A stretch of DNA of 64,000 nucleotides from Lysinibacillus pakistanensis. Its GTDB lineage: Bacteria; Bacillota; Bacilli; Bacillales_A; Planococcaceae. Positions 43,337 through 54,166 of the stretch are shown here, piece by piece. Position numbers and translations under genes: made by a program. The notes under the pieces were generated by a model. The model was given only the letters and a program-made list of their open reading frames with translations. It did not search any database and was not told the origin of the DNA. The stretch covers positions 1 to 64,000 of the forward strand of contig BBDJ01000004.1 of the NCBI GenBank assembly GCA_001312325.1, given 5' to 3'. Each line of letters begins with the position of its first letter. Position 1 is the stretch's first letter.

Positions 43337-44209
43337 ATGCATTATTGTTCATCAATGTATGCACCTTTAAAACACGTAATAGTAAAACATCCAAAGGATG
43401 CTTTCCGAAACCAGGAGCATCTTAGAGATGAATGGAAAACATTTAACTACTTATCAGAACCAAATTTTGATGGGGCACTAAGAGAATATGCAGATTTTAT
43501 AGCGATTCTTGAAAAGTATGTGGACAAAATTGATTATTTACCAGAATCTGAGAGTGTAGGTTTAGACTCCCTTTATGCACATGACCCAGTCAAATTTACG
43601 CCAAAAGGAGCTATTCTTTTAAAATCTGGTAAAACACTCAGACAACCTGAAGCAGCCGTTTATAAAGACTTTTTACTAGATAAAGGTATTCCAATCATTG
43701 GCGAGTTAACAGGGGATGCAGTTTCAGATGGCGGCGATATTGTTTGGCTAGATGATAGAACACTTGCTGTAGGGAGAGGGTATCGAACAAATGATGAAGC
43801 AATTCGTCAGCTAAAGGATATGACGGCAGATATTGTTGATGAATTTATAGTTGTCCAGCTTCCACATGATTTAGGAGAGGCAGAATGTTTACACTTAATG
43901 TCCTTTATTAGCATGGTTGATAAAGATTTGGCGGTCGTACATTCGCGATTAATGCCAGTATTCTTCCGCCAGCTACTAATCGAACGAGGTATTCAATTGA
44001 TTGAGGTTTTAAAAGATGAATATGATGCGTTAGGCTGCAATGTGCTAGCTCTAGCACCAAGAGTATGTGTCATTCCACAAGGAAATCCAATAACAAAACA
44101 GCAGCTACTTGATGCGGGGGCTACCGTTTATGAATACAAAGGGAATGAAATTACAGTAAAAGGAACAGGTGGGCCTACTTGTCTAACTTGTCCAGTGGTA
44201 AGGGGATAA
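43337..44209 (+). CDS. Amidinotransferase/dimethylargininase-family protein
   Basis: Intact, 290 residues from the ATG at 43337, nine bases after AAAGGGG. Member of the guanidine-modifying (GME) superfamily with ADI and DDAH. Substrate-binding YAHDP and GDAVSDGGDIVWLDD, catalytic His in AECLHLMSFIS, and catalytic Cys in PTCLTCPVVRG. Probably hydrolyses arginine or a methylarginine; the exact substrate cannot be read. First gene of an operon with a second family member, a permease and a RocB-like peptidase. Confidence 0.85.
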   Translation: MHYCSSMYAPLKHVIVKHPKDAFRNQEHLRDEWKTFNYLSEPNFDGALREYADFIAILEKYVDKIDYLPESESVGLDSLYAHDPVKFTPKGAILLKSGKTLRQPEAAVYKDFLLDKGIPIIGELTGDAVSDGGDIVWLDDRTLAVGRGYRTNDEAIRQLKDMTADIVDEFIVVQLPHDLGEAECLHLMSFISMVDKDLAVVHSRLMPVFFRQLLIERGIQLIEVLKDEYDALGCNVLALAPRVCVIPQGNPITKQQLLDAGATVYEYKGNEITVKGTGGPTCLTCPVVRG

Positions 44210-44274
44210 GGTGGGGGAATGTACTTCATCCCTCTGATTAGTAAGTATTGCTAGTTAAATATAAAGGAGACGAA

Positions 44275-45040
44275 ATGATGTTTAAAAATGTTATTGTAAA
44301 AAAATCCAGGTAATAGTTTTGTAAACGGTTTAACAACAAGTGATTTAGGAAAACCAGTATTGGAGAAATTATTTGAACAACATGAAAAGTATGTGGAAGC
44401 GTTAAAAACATGTGGTGTAGAGGTAACTCAGCTTCCTGCAAACGAGGCATTTCCAGATTCAACATTTGTAGAAGACACTGCTGTTTTAACATCTGAGTTT
44501 GCGATTATTTCAAATCCGGGTGCAGAGGCTCGCAATCGTGAAATAGAAGATATCGAACCAACGGTAAAGAAATTCTATGAGAAATTATATTATATTGAAG
44601 GTCCTGGAACACTAGATGGTGGAGACGTGCTACAGGCTGAAAAGAAATTTTATGTTGGTATTTCTGACAGAACAAATGAAGAGGGAGCAAGACAATTTAA
44701 AGAAATAGTTGAAAAAGAGGGCTATGAGGCAACGATTATCCCATTAAAAGAATTCTTCCATTTAAAAACAGGGATTGCTTATGTGGGTCAAAATCGCATG
44801 GTTCTTGCAGGTGAATTTATCGATCACCCGGCCTTTGCCTCCTATGAAAAAATTATCATACCAAAGGAACATGAGTATTCAGCAAATTGTATTCAAGTTA
44901 ATGATTATGTGATTATACCAGCCGGCTATCCAGAAACTAACCGTAAGCTAAATGATTTGGGCTATCAAACAATTGAGCTTGAGATGTCTGAATTCAGAAA
45001 ACATGATGGTGGGTTAAGCTGTTTATCGTTACGTTTTTAA
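44275..45040 (+). CDS. Dimethylarginine dimethylaminohydrolase (DDAH) family
   Basis: About 254 residues after removing one A at 44300. FPDSTFVEDTAVL, GPGTLDGGDVL, the catalytic His in FHLKTGIAYV and Cys in DGGLSCLSLRF fit DDAH, which converts methylarginines to citrulline and methylamines. Ribosome-binding site AAAGGAGA; two adjacent ATG codons (44275 and 44278). Closest functional neighbours are the other GME enzyme and the permease. Confidence 0.87.
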
Positions 45041-45053
45041 TCAAATGTACAAC

Positions 45054-45090
45054 TACCCAATCAATTTATAAGGGATAAATTGATTGGGTA
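45054..45090 (+). terminator. Terminator or attenuator after ddaH
   Basis: Sixteen-bp stem TACCCAATCAATTTAT with its complement and a five-base loop, then CTTTAA. It separates the two hydrolases from the permease gene. Confidence 0.8.
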
Positions 45091-45208
45091 CTTTAATACT
45101 TAAGAATATTCACCTTAATTTAGCGAGCATACAAACGCCAAGTAAATCAAGAAAAACCCTGGCTAATATCGATGGTTTTTGAAGAGGAACTTTTCGAGTG
45201 AGCTCGAA

Positions 45209-45241
45209 AAATCCGGACGTACGCTAGGTCGTAATTGATTA
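45209..45241 (+). repeat. Modular repeat, tail fragment (upstream of permease)
   Basis: ATCCGGACGTACGCTAGGTC, GTAATTGATT resembles the tail module of the copies at 26.9, 42.1, 49.9 and 60.4 kb. Preceded by the hairpin TTTTCGAG/CTCGAAAA. It is same-strand with the permease that starts 33 bases on. Confidence 0.5.
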
Positions 45242-45273
45242 TTTTGGGGACATATGGAAAGTGGGGATGGAAT

Positions 45274-46694
45274 GTGAATAAAGGAGAACAACTTTTAAAC
45301 CGATCAATGAAAAGCCGTCATTTATTGATGCTATCACTTGGAGGCGTTATTGGGACGGGGTTATTCTTAAATGTTGGCTATACAATCAATCAGGCGGGTC
45401 CCGGGGGAGCTTTAATTGGGTATTTGTTTGGTGGATTAATATTATATATGGTTATGAATTGTCTTGGAGAATTAGCTGTTTATATGCCTGTAACAGGATC
45501 TTTCCAAACCTATGCAACACGTTTTATCAGTCCATCAGCTGGTTTCTCACTAGGATGGATGTACTTTGTAGGTTCAGCAGCAACAGCAGGAGTCGAATTT
45601 ACAGCTGCAGGGATTTTGATGCAGCATTGGTTTCCACATGTGCCGATTTGGATCTGGTGTGCAGTTTTTATGGTTCTTCTCTTTATCTTAAATGCATTAA
45701 CAACAAAGGGTTTTGCAGAAGCAGAGTTCTGGTTTGCGAGTATTAAGGTCATTGCAGTAATAGCATTTATTATTATTGGGGGTGCTGCAATTTTTGGTTT
45801 GATTCCATTAGCCGATCGTCCTACACCACATTTTACGAATTTAGCACCTTCTGGGTTATTCCCGGCAGGAATTAGTATTATTTTTGTCACGATGATGAAT
45901 GTTATCTTTTCTTATCAGGGATCGGAGCTTGTTGGTATTGCTGCTGGGGAAACAGAGAGTCCAGAAAAAAAATATTCCACGAGCAATACGGACAATTCTT
46001 TTTAGAATCATTGTTTTCTATATTGCCTCTATTATTGTATTGTCTGCTATATTCCCTTCTTCTGAACTAGGCTTATTAGAAAGTCCATTTGTAACATTAA
46101 TGAATTTAGCTGGGGTTCCATATGCTGCCGGCATTATGAATTTTGTTATTTTAACGGCTATTTTATCAGTAGGGAATTCATGCTTATATGCATCAACACG
46201 CTTGCTATGGTCGATGTCTAAAGAGGGAATGGCTCCGAAACTATTTGGACGTCTCACTAAAAACAAAGTGCCATTGAATGCATTGATTTTTACAATGCTT
46301 TTCTCATTGCTTTCCCTCTTAACAAGTGTAATGGAAGCAGATGCAGTATTTGTTTTACTCATGTCTATTGCAGGAATATCAGTTACGATTTCTTGGATGG
46401 GAATATGTGCCTCTCAATTGATGTTCCGCCATCGTTATGTAAAGGCTGGAGGGAATGTAGCTGACTTAAAATTTAAAACGCCATTTTATCCATTAATCCC
46501 AGTTTTTTTGTATGAGCTTTTGCGTGATAATCCTTGCCTTTTTAGCTTTTGATTCAACGCAAAGAATTGGATTACTATATGGTATTGGATTCTTTATTGC
46601 ATGCATGATTTTCTACAAGATTAAATTGAGTAAAACGAATACAGTTTCTTCTGAGCTGGAAATAACAGAACAGGAATCACTAGATAGACAATGA
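45274..46694 (+). CDS. Amino acid permease (AAT family of APC superfamily)
   Basis: About 472 residues after two repairs (45967 and 46508), with 12 membrane segments. MKSRHLLMLSLGGVIGTGLF is the family signature in the first helix; PVTGSFQTYATRF and FSYQGSELVGIAAGE are also typical. Start taken at GTG 45274. The context makes arginine, methylarginine or citrulline a plausible substrate. Confidence 0.92.
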
Positions 46695-46736
46695 AATGCA
46701 TTCGATTTTGCGTATCGAATAAAGGAGACTTTTTTT

Positions 46737-48341
46737 ATGGAAAATTATTTTTGGGATTCACCTGAAAAATTAAAAGCATTGTTATGTGAAATTGTTAGCT
46801 GGGAAAGTAGGACATTAACGATAGGTGAGAATGAGTTTGCTTATAAATTAAAAAATATCTTGCAAACGCTTTCTTATTTTCAAGATAATCCGCAATTCAT
46901 TGAACTGCATGATGCTGGACTTGGGCGTAATGCTGTAACAGCCTTGTATAAGCATCCAACTGCGACAGAGACAGTGGTGTTAATTAGTCATTTTGATACT
47001 GTCCATACAGAGGAGTATGGAGAGCTTGAACCTTTTGCCTTTTCTCCAGAAGAATTAACGAAAAAGTTGATGGAGCCAAAATACAAAAAGGATTTACCCG
47101 AAGCCGCAAGAATTGATTTAGAATCTGGTAAATATCTATTTGGCCGTGGAACGATGGATATGAAAATGGGACTTGCCTTGCATATACAATTAATCGAAAA
47201 AGCAAGCATTGAACAATGGCCCATTAATTTAATTTTAACGGCTGTACCTGATGAAGAAGTGAATTCAGCGGGAATGAGAGCTGCAGTGGTGGAGTTAGTC
47301 AGACTTCGTGAACAATATGGGTTATCTTATAAACTATTTTTAAACAGTGAACCTTCATTTTCACAGGGACCTGCTGATATAAATGAATATATCTATTCAG
47401 GAACAATCGGTAAAATTATGCCTGCCGCCTTATTCTATGGTAAAGAGACACATGTAGGAGAACCGTTAAAAGGGATGACCGCAAATTTTATTGCTTCTTT
47501 TATGACACAGCATATGGAGTGGAATCCAATATTTCGTGAAACAGATCTTGGTGAGAGTACACCATTACCGGTATCCTTACAATTAAAGGATTTAAAAATG
47601 GAGTATTCCACACAAACGCCATATCGTGCAGCTGCTCTTTACAATGTGTTCCTATTAAAGCGAACTGCATCTGAAGTAATGGAAATTTTTGAGCAAGTAG
47701 CTTTAGAGGCTATGATGGCTTGTAATCAGTCCTATAAACAAATTTGTGAGCGAGAAAAGGTTCAGGGTGTTGGAAAGGTAAAAGTCCTCCGCTATGAGGC
47801 GCTTTTGGAGCACGCGATTCATAAATTAGGCACTGAGGAAGTGGCATCCATCAAGCGTCAGGTTCTAGAAAACAGTGTATGGGATGATCGTGAGAAATCC
47901 ATCCGAATAGTGGATCAGCTTATGATTCGTTGCCAAGAACTAACGCCAGCAACCGTATTACTGTATGCGCCACCTTACTATCCAGCCATCAATTCATCGA
48001 ATCATCCATTAGTTATTCAATCGATTGAATTGATGAAGAAAACAGCCAAAACATTTGATATTGAGGTTGAACAAATTCATTATTTTAATGGTATTTGTGA
48101 TTTAAGCTATGTGAATTATTCAGATGCTTCAAATGGATGGACCGCTTTTGAGCGCAACACACCTGTATATGGCGATACGTATAGTATTCCGTTTGATGCT
48201 ATGTCAGCCTTACAAGGTCCTGTTCTGAATGTTGGTCCATTTGGAAAGGATGCCCACCAAAAAACAGAAAGATTACATGTGGATAGTGCTTTTAAGGAAA
48301 TGCCTGTAATGCTAGACACGCTTATTATGAGTTTATTTTAA
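46737..48341 (+). CDS. rocB: RocB-like M20 peptidase
   Basis: Intact, 534 residues, about the length of B. subtilis RocB, a protein of arginine utilisation with unknown exact reaction. M20 metal site: SHFDTVH (His, Asp), GRGTMDMKMG (Asp), PDEEVNSAGM (catalytic Glu). YSTQTPYRAAALYN resembles the RocB-specific segment. AAGGAGA precedes ATG. Last gene of the operon. Confidence 0.82.
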   Translation: MENYFWDSPEKLKALLCEIVSWESRTLTIGENEFAYKLKNILQTLSYFQDNPQFIELHDAGLGRNAVTALYKHPTATETVVLISHFDTVHTEEYGELEPFAFSPEELTKKLMEPKYKKDLPEAARIDLESGKYLFGRGTMDMKMGLALHIQLIEKASIEQWPINLILTAVPDEEVNSAGMRAAVVELVRLREQYGLSYKLFLNSEPSFSQGPADINEYIYSGTIGKIMPAALFYGKETHVGEPLKGMTANFIASFMTQHMEWNPIFRETDLGESTPLPVSLQLKDLKMEYSTQTPYRAAALYNVFLLKRTASEVMEIFEQVALEAMMACNQSYKQICEREKVQGVGKVKVLRYEALLEHAIHKLGTEEVASIKRQVLENSVWDDREKSIRIVDQLMIRCQELTPATVLLYAPPYYPAINSSNHPLVIQSIELMKKTAKTFDIEVEQIHYFNGICDLSYVNYSDASNGWTAFERNTPVYGDTYSIPFDAMSALQGPVLNVGPFGKDAHQKTERLHVDSAFKEMPVMLDTLIMSLF

Positions 48342-48355
48342 TAGTGAAAGATTTG

Positions 48356-48392
48356 AAGAAAGCTGATGCTAAAAAGTATCAGCTATTTCTTT
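48356..48392 (+). terminator. Terminator after rocB
   Basis: AGCTGAT..CT pairs with AG..ATCAGCT and is followed by T8. Confidence 0.75.
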
Positions 48393-48700
48393 TTTTTATT
48401 TTTTTAAGCGATTGTAATAGTAATTCGTTGAATATTTTAGAAAAGTGACATTAAAATGGTGGATAATTTATCGTATGTTCGGATACATCAATTAACTTTG
48501 GATGATGGAAGGGGGGCGATTTCAAAGGTTTCTTGATACTGAAGTCACTAATTTGTATATCCACAAACTAAAATTGAAATCTGGTAGCTAAGCTATTCAA
48601 ATGTTTTTCAATAATTTTAAGGAGACTACTTGTATTTTAAATTATTTAGACGATAAATATAGGAAATATTATTTACTAAATTGCAATAGGAGCGGACAGT
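48393..48700. other. Intergenic region before the diguanylate cyclase
   Basis: About 310 AT-rich bases. I see no gene, repeat or clear promoter in it. Confidence 0.5.
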
Positions 48701-49898
48701 ATGGAAAATCAAGAAAAACTTGCTCTCGCTATACGTAAAGAGATGATTTATTTTAATGTAAAGCGTATGCGAACAGTGGCATGGTCATTAATGTATGTAT
48801 CAGCCGTCATTACAATCATACATTATGGTGAGGTTTTCTTTTCAAAAACAGAGCGAGTGATGGTACCAGCTTATATTGCGATTCATACTATTTTGTTTTA
48901 TATTGATTTGGCAGTTCTATTGCTTATTAAAGAAAAAAAATTACATGTTACATTCTTGAACATGCGCAAATATGAAATGGTTTTACTTATGTATATTTAT
49001 ACAGTGTTATTGTTAATTACAGTTATCACTGTAATGGATGTTTATTATTTTAAACATGTGGCTCTATATGAAGTGCTGTTTTTAATTATTTGTACAGTTT
49101 TCGCTATTTCTTTTCGTAAGATATATCCATTAATTGCAGTAACTGCACTAGCGATTTTTATCAGTGCTTATTTAGGTAATGGAATATCGGGCGAAAGTAT
49201 CAAGGTTTTCCTACCGTTGTCTCTTATTCTTCCGATAGGGTTCGTTATTCAGTATCATACCTACAAGAATCAGAAGCAATTCATCACACAACATATTTTG
49301 TTGGGGGAAGAAATGGCAAAATCCAAGCAATTCTCAAAATTATTAGTTGAAAAAAAATAATGAGCTGTTAGAGCAAGCCCTCCGTGATTCGTTGACAAAT
49401 CTTCCTAATCGAAGAGCTTTTAATAATAAGCTGGTGCAAATAGGGCAACAGCTTCATAAAGCCAAAAACCTAACAGTGATGATGATTGATATTGATTTCT
49501 TTAAAAATTTTAATGATCATTATGGTCATTTACAAGGTGATGAGGCATTAATTAAGGTTGCTGCTCTCCTCGATGAAATTGCTGAAAAGTATAATGCATT
49601 TGTTGCACGATGGGGAGGCGAAGAGTTTATAATTGTTAGCCAACACGCATCCAAATTTGCGGAGCATGTTTGTGAGGAAATTTTAGAGGAAGTCCGTAGT
49701 TTAAACATTCGTCATGAGCATTCAAAAATAGCTGACATTGTAACAGTTAGTATCGGGATGTGTCACGCCAAAATTTCAACAATTGAACAATTAGAGAAGT
49801 GTTGTGAATTAGCTGATCAAGCATTATATAAAGCCAAAGAAAACGGACGTAACAACTTTTATCTTCATTCAGCAGAAGACTTCCACCTTTACAGATGA
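48701..49898 (+). CDS. Membrane diguanylate cyclase (GGDEF)
   Basis: About 398 residues after one repair at 49352. Six hydrophobic helices cover residues about 20-205, followed by a short coiled linker and a GGDEF domain. DSLTNLPNRRAFNNKL, MIDIDFFKNFNDHYGH and RWGGEEF (active-site GGEEF) predict synthesis of cyclic di-GMP. At the place of the inhibitory I-site (RxxD) it reads KYNA, so product inhibition is probably absent. No phosphodiesterase domain. Monocistronic insertion in an otherwise conserved core region. Confidence 0.92.
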
Positions 49899-49930
49899 TG
49901 AGATGAATGCGGTTTTGGTTCCTTTTACAA

Positions 49931-50005
49931 TTCAAAATCCGGACGTATTGTTTATCTGTGCGAAAGCAAAGGGGCGGCTACAATTACGCCAAGGCGAAAT
50001 TGATA
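49931..50005 (+). repeat. Modular repeat, tail part (upstream of yloU)
   Basis: TTCAAAATCCGGACG, then about 40 bases containing CGAAAGCAAAG, then ACAATTACGCCAAGGCGAAA. The inserted middle is shared with the copy at 26.9 kb. Orientation matches yloU, 153 bases downstream. Confidence 0.75.
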
Positions 50006-50157
50006 GCAAAATGAATTATTCGATGAAGGAGTATTTTATCCTATATAATGCCAGTGAAACGTTGATACAGAGCGTTTTCATGCCTTCTTAGGTTGCTTAT
50101 TGTATAACGAAAGTGTTACAATATAGTTTAGTCAAAAAGAGCCAAGGGGGCATTTCT

Positions 50158-50520
50158 ATGTCAATTGAATTAAACAATGAATTCGGCCAAATTGATATTT
50201 CAACAGATGTACTTGCACAAATTGCTGGTGGCGCTGCTGTAGAATGCTACGGTATTGTTGGCATGGCATCTAAACATCAAATTCGTGATGGTCTAACTGA
50301 TATTTTACGTAAAGAAAACTTTGCAAAAGGTGTTGTTATTCGACAGCAGAACGACGATTTACATATTGATATGTACATTATTGTTAGTTATGGTACGAAA
50401 ATTTCGGAAGTGGCTTACCAAGTACAGTCGAAAGTGAAATATACAGTGGATAAAACGTTAGGTATGAGCGTAAAATCTGTCAATATTTTTGTGCAGGGCG
50501 TTCGTGTAGCGAATGATTAA
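50158..50520 (+). CDS. yloU: Asp23/YloU family protein
   Basis: Intact, 120 residues. It starts MSIELNNEFGQIDISTDVLA behind AAGGGGG. Asp23-family members are envelope-stress-linked proteins near the membrane; exact role in Bacillus is unclear. GAAVECYGIVGMASK is the family core. An upstream promoter may be TTGCTT..TACAAT (50093-50123). Directly followed by fakA. Confidence 0.93.
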   Translation: MSIELNNEFGQIDISTDVLAQIAGGAAVECYGIVGMASKHQIRDGLTDILRKENFAKGVVIRQQNDDLHIDMYIIVSYGTKISEVAYQVQSKVKYTVDKTLGMSVKSVNIFVQGVRVAND

Positions 50521-50538
50521 GAGGAGGAACTAAATCGA

Positions 50539-52189
50539 ATGCAGTCTTTAGACGGAATAAAGTTTGCGGAAATGGTGCAAATGGGTGCTCATCACCTATT
50601 CCAAAATGCAAATTATGTTGATTCATTAAATGTATTTCCAGTGCCAGATGGCGATACCGGAACAAATATGAACTTATCGATGACATCTGGTGCCAAGGAA
50701 ACAGAGCATTCTGCCTCAGAACATATTGGAAAAACAGCACAGGCTTTGTCAAAAGGTTTACTTATGGGAGCGCGTGGTAATTCTGGTGTTATTCTATCTC
50801 AGTTATTTCGAGGCTTTGGGAAGTTTATCGAAAAAGAGGCGGTAATTGACGCTAAGGGATTTGCAGGAGCCTTCCAAGCTGGCGTAGATACAGCTTACAA
50901 AGCAGTCATGAAACCTGTTGAAGGTACGATTTTAACAGTTGCTCGTGAAGCGGCAAAAAAAAGGCGTAGAAGTGGCTGAAACTGAAAACGATATCATTGC
51001 GGTGATGGAGGCATTTACAGCGGAAGCAAAAGCATCATTAGAGCGTACACCTGAGCTACTTCCGGTTCTTAAAGAAGTAGGTGTTGTTGATAGTGGTGGT
51101 CAAGGTCTTTTATTTGTGTATGAAGGATTTTTAGCTTCCCTGAAGGGTGAACCATTACCAGAGAAAAATGAAGCAACATTAGACGATTTAATCAATGCAG
51201 AACATCATAGAGCACAGGATTTTATGAATACAGCGGACATTGAGTTCGGTTATTGTACGGAAATTATGGTGCGCTTTGAGGAAGGCAAAGAGCCTTTTAG
51301 TGAAGAACAATTTAGAAATGAGCTAAACCCATTAGGTGATTCTTTGTTAGTGATTTCAGATGATGAAATTGCGAAAGTGCATATCCATTCTGAGCAGCCA
51401 GGTGCTGTTTTAGCAATGGGGCAAAAATATGGCAGTCTTATTAAAATTAAGGTTGACAATATGCGTGAACAGCATTCTGCTATTGTTGGTGAGGATCATA
51501 GAGCAACAACTCCTGTTAAAAAGGCTGAGAAACATCCATATGCTATTGTAACTATTGCAATGGGTGAGGGCGTGGCTGAATTACTTCGTTCGATCGGTGC
51601 ATCCTACGTCATTGAAGGTGGTCAAACAATGAACCCTTCAACTGAGGATATCGTGAAAGCCGTGCAAGAAATTGGTGCTGAAAAAGTGTTAATTTTACCA
51701 AATAACAAAAATATTGTCATGGCGGCTGAACAAGCAGTTGAGCTTCTAGATATTGAAGCAGCAGTAGTACCTACTAAAACTATTCCTCAAGGGATGGCAG
51801 CTATTTTATCGTTCAATCCAGAAGCAACAGTTGACATAAACCAAAAAGCAATGACAGAAGCGTTTGCTAACGTAAAAACTGGTCAAGTAACTTATGCAGT
51901 GCGTGATACATCTATAGATGGCATCCAAATTCATAAGGACGATTTCATGGCTCTTGCGGAAGGAAAAATTGTGCTATCTACACCAGCATTAAAAGATGCA
52001 GCTGAAAAGGTAATTACCGATTTAGTGGATGAAAATACTGAAATTGTTACAGTTATTTACGGTGAGGATGCATCGGAAGAAAATGCTTCAGAATTAGTGA
52101 AGTTTATTGAAGAGAGCTATCCAGAAGTAGAAATTGAGTTATTTAATGGTAAACAAGGGTTATATCCATATATTATTTCAGTAGAATAA
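50539..52189 (+). CDS. fakA: Fatty acid kinase FakA / DAK-domain protein (YloV)
   Basis: About 549 residues after one repair in an eight-A run at 50956. The N-terminal DAK-type (DhaL) domain with [18 protein letters not shown] binds Mg-[20 protein letters not shown], a middle domain and the C-terminal DegV-like interaction domain ([16 protein letters not shown]) follow. FakA phosphorylates fatty acids bound to FakB partners, feeding PlsX/PlsY, encoded downstream. Confidence 0.93.
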
Positions 52190-52216
52190 TTTAATGCTAC
52201 TTAGTAAATAAATAGA

Positions 52217-52248
52217 CAAAGCAGTGCACAGTTCGTGTACTGCTTTTG
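52217..52248 (+). terminator. Terminator after fakA
   Basis: CAAAGCAGTGCAC pairs with GTGTACTGCTTTG (one mismatch) around AGTTC. Confidence 0.75.
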
Positions 52249-52538
52249 TTTATGCTATATGGAGAATAGAAGATAATTACTGATTTGAAGAGTCAAAATA
52301 AACAATCCACTGTACGTATCTAGAGGACGATAAAATTGGAAATACTGGAATATAAGCTTTTGGGAGCTGCTGTATCTAGAGAGTGGACAAAAAAATAACA
52401 ATATTCTCATCGTGAAAATTATAGTCGTGTAAATTTTCTGAAAGTTGATAAATTATTGCTTTACTTTTATAGTTACTATCAAGCATGATATAAGTAAATG
52501 TAAATATTATTATATGGATAGAATAGAGGGGTGTTTGA

Positions 52539-53201
52539 ATGAAGTTTACTTCAGTATTTGATATTATTGGACCTGTTATGATTGGGCCTTCCTCCTCTCA
52601 TACGGCAGGGGCAGCTCGTATTGGACGTGTTGCTAGAGATCTATTTGGTAGACAGCCAAAGTGGGCAAAAATCCACTTATATGGATCATTTGCTGAAACG
52701 TATAGAGGTCATGGAACTGATGTTGCATTAATTGGGGGGCTTTTAAATTTTGATACATTTGACGAGCGTATTAAGACAGCTTTTGCTGAAGCCGAAAAAG
52801 CTGGGCTAGATTATGAATTTATTCCAGAAACTGCGAATACTGAGCATCCAAATACTGCACGTCTTGTCATAGGCGATGATGAAGGAGAAATGTCTGTCGT
52901 TGGTATTTCAATTGGCGGCGGTAAAATTGAAGTAAGTGAAGTAAACGGTTTCAAGCTACGTTTAACGGGGGGAATGCCAGCCGTTCTCGTAGTACATGAT
53001 GATCGTGCAGGCTGTATTGCCAATGTGGCTAATTGTTTAGCGATGCATGATGTTAATATCGGACATATGGAGGTTTCACGTATAGAGAGAGGATTAACGG
53101 CTCTGATGGTCATTGAAGTCGATCAAAATATAGAGGAGAAAGTATTGCAACAAATTTCATTAATACCACATATTACGAAGGTATCAAAAATTAACAACTA
53201 G
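52539..53201 (+). CDS. sdaAB: L-serine dehydratase beta subunit
   Basis: Intact, 220 residues. IGPSSSHTAGAARIGR is the serine-binding motif; a C-terminal ACT domain follows (AVLVVHDDRAGCIANVANCL). With SdaAA it deaminates L-serine to pyruvate. Ribosome-binding site AGAGGGG; 290 unremarkable AT-rich bases lie upstream. Confidence 0.96.
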   Translation: MKFTSVFDIIGPVMIGPSSSHTAGAARIGRVARDLFGRQPKWAKIHLYGSFAETYRGHGTDVALIGGLLNFDTFDERIKTAFAEAEKAGLDYEFIPETANTEHPNTARLVIGDDEGEMSVVGISIGGGKIEVSEVNGFKLRLTGGMPAVLVVHDDRAGCIANVANCLAMHDVNIGHMEVSRIERGLTALMVIEVDQNIEEKVLQQISLIPHITKVSKINN

Positions 53202-53214
53202 GGGGTGTCTCACT

Positions 53215-54124
53215 ATGGACGTATTGTTTCATAATGTTCGTGAACTTGTTGAACGAGCAGAGCAAGAGGGAAAACTAATTTCAGAAATTATGATTGAACA
53301 GGAAATGCTAATAACGGGACGCTCGCGAGAAGAAATTATGGGGCAAATGGATCGTAATTTAACGGTCATGGAGGAAGCTGTTGAACGTGGCTTAAAAGGT
53401 GTGCAGTCGGTAACAGGCTTAACAGGTGGAGATGCGGTATTGCTTCAAACTTATATAGCGCAAGGAAAATCATTATCTGGAGATTTATTATTAGATGCTG
53501 TCAGTAAAGCGGTTGCAACGAATGAGGTTAATGCAGCAATGGGAACAATATGTGCAACACCAACCGCAGGCTCAGCTGGAGTTGTACCAGGTACCTTATT
53601 TGCTGTCAAAAATAAGTTAAATCCAACGCGTGAGCAAATGATTCGCTATTTATTTACTTCAGGTGCATTCGGCTTTGTGGTTGCCAATAATGCATCCATT
53701 TCTGGTGCTGCTGGTGGCTGTCAAGCAGAGGTTGGCTCAGCAGCAGGTATGGCTGCGGCAGCTATCGTTGAAATGGCTGGTGGTACACCACAACAATGTT
53801 CTGAAGCATTTGCCATTACACTAAAAAAATATGCTAGGTCTTGTATGTGATCCTGTAGCTGGGTTAGTGGAAGTTCCATGTGTAAAACGAAATGCAATGG
53901 GAGCCGCTAATTCACTTGTGGCAGCTGATATGGCCCTCGCTGGCGTCACAAGTCGTATCCCGTGCGATGAAGTAATTGGGGCAATGTATCGAATCGGACA
54001 ATCTATGAGTCCTAATCTAAAAGAAACTGCTCGAGGCGGCTTGGCTGCCACACCTACAGGAAAAGCCATTAGTAAAGCTATTCTAGAAAATGGTGGATTA
54101 CAAAGTATTAAAGCGATTCAATAG
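53215..54124 (+). CDS. sdaAA: L-serine dehydratase alpha subunit
   Basis: About 302 residues after one repair at 53825. The iron-sulfur protein subunit has GTICATPTAGSAGVVPG, GAAGGCQAEVGSAA and CDPVAGLVEVPCVKRN, which supply the three cluster cysteines. It follows sdaAB by 13 bases. Confidence 0.95.
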
Positions 54125-54134
54125 GGTGCAAAAT

Positions 54135-54166
54135 AAACATGCTATTAGTAAAGAGATAGCATGTTT
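54135..54166 (+). terminator. Terminator after sdaAA (first copy)
   Basis: AAACATGCTAT with ATAGCATGTTT around a ten-base loop. A near-identical 32-base hairpin occurs again at 54870, on the other side of the repeat element. Confidence 0.75.
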
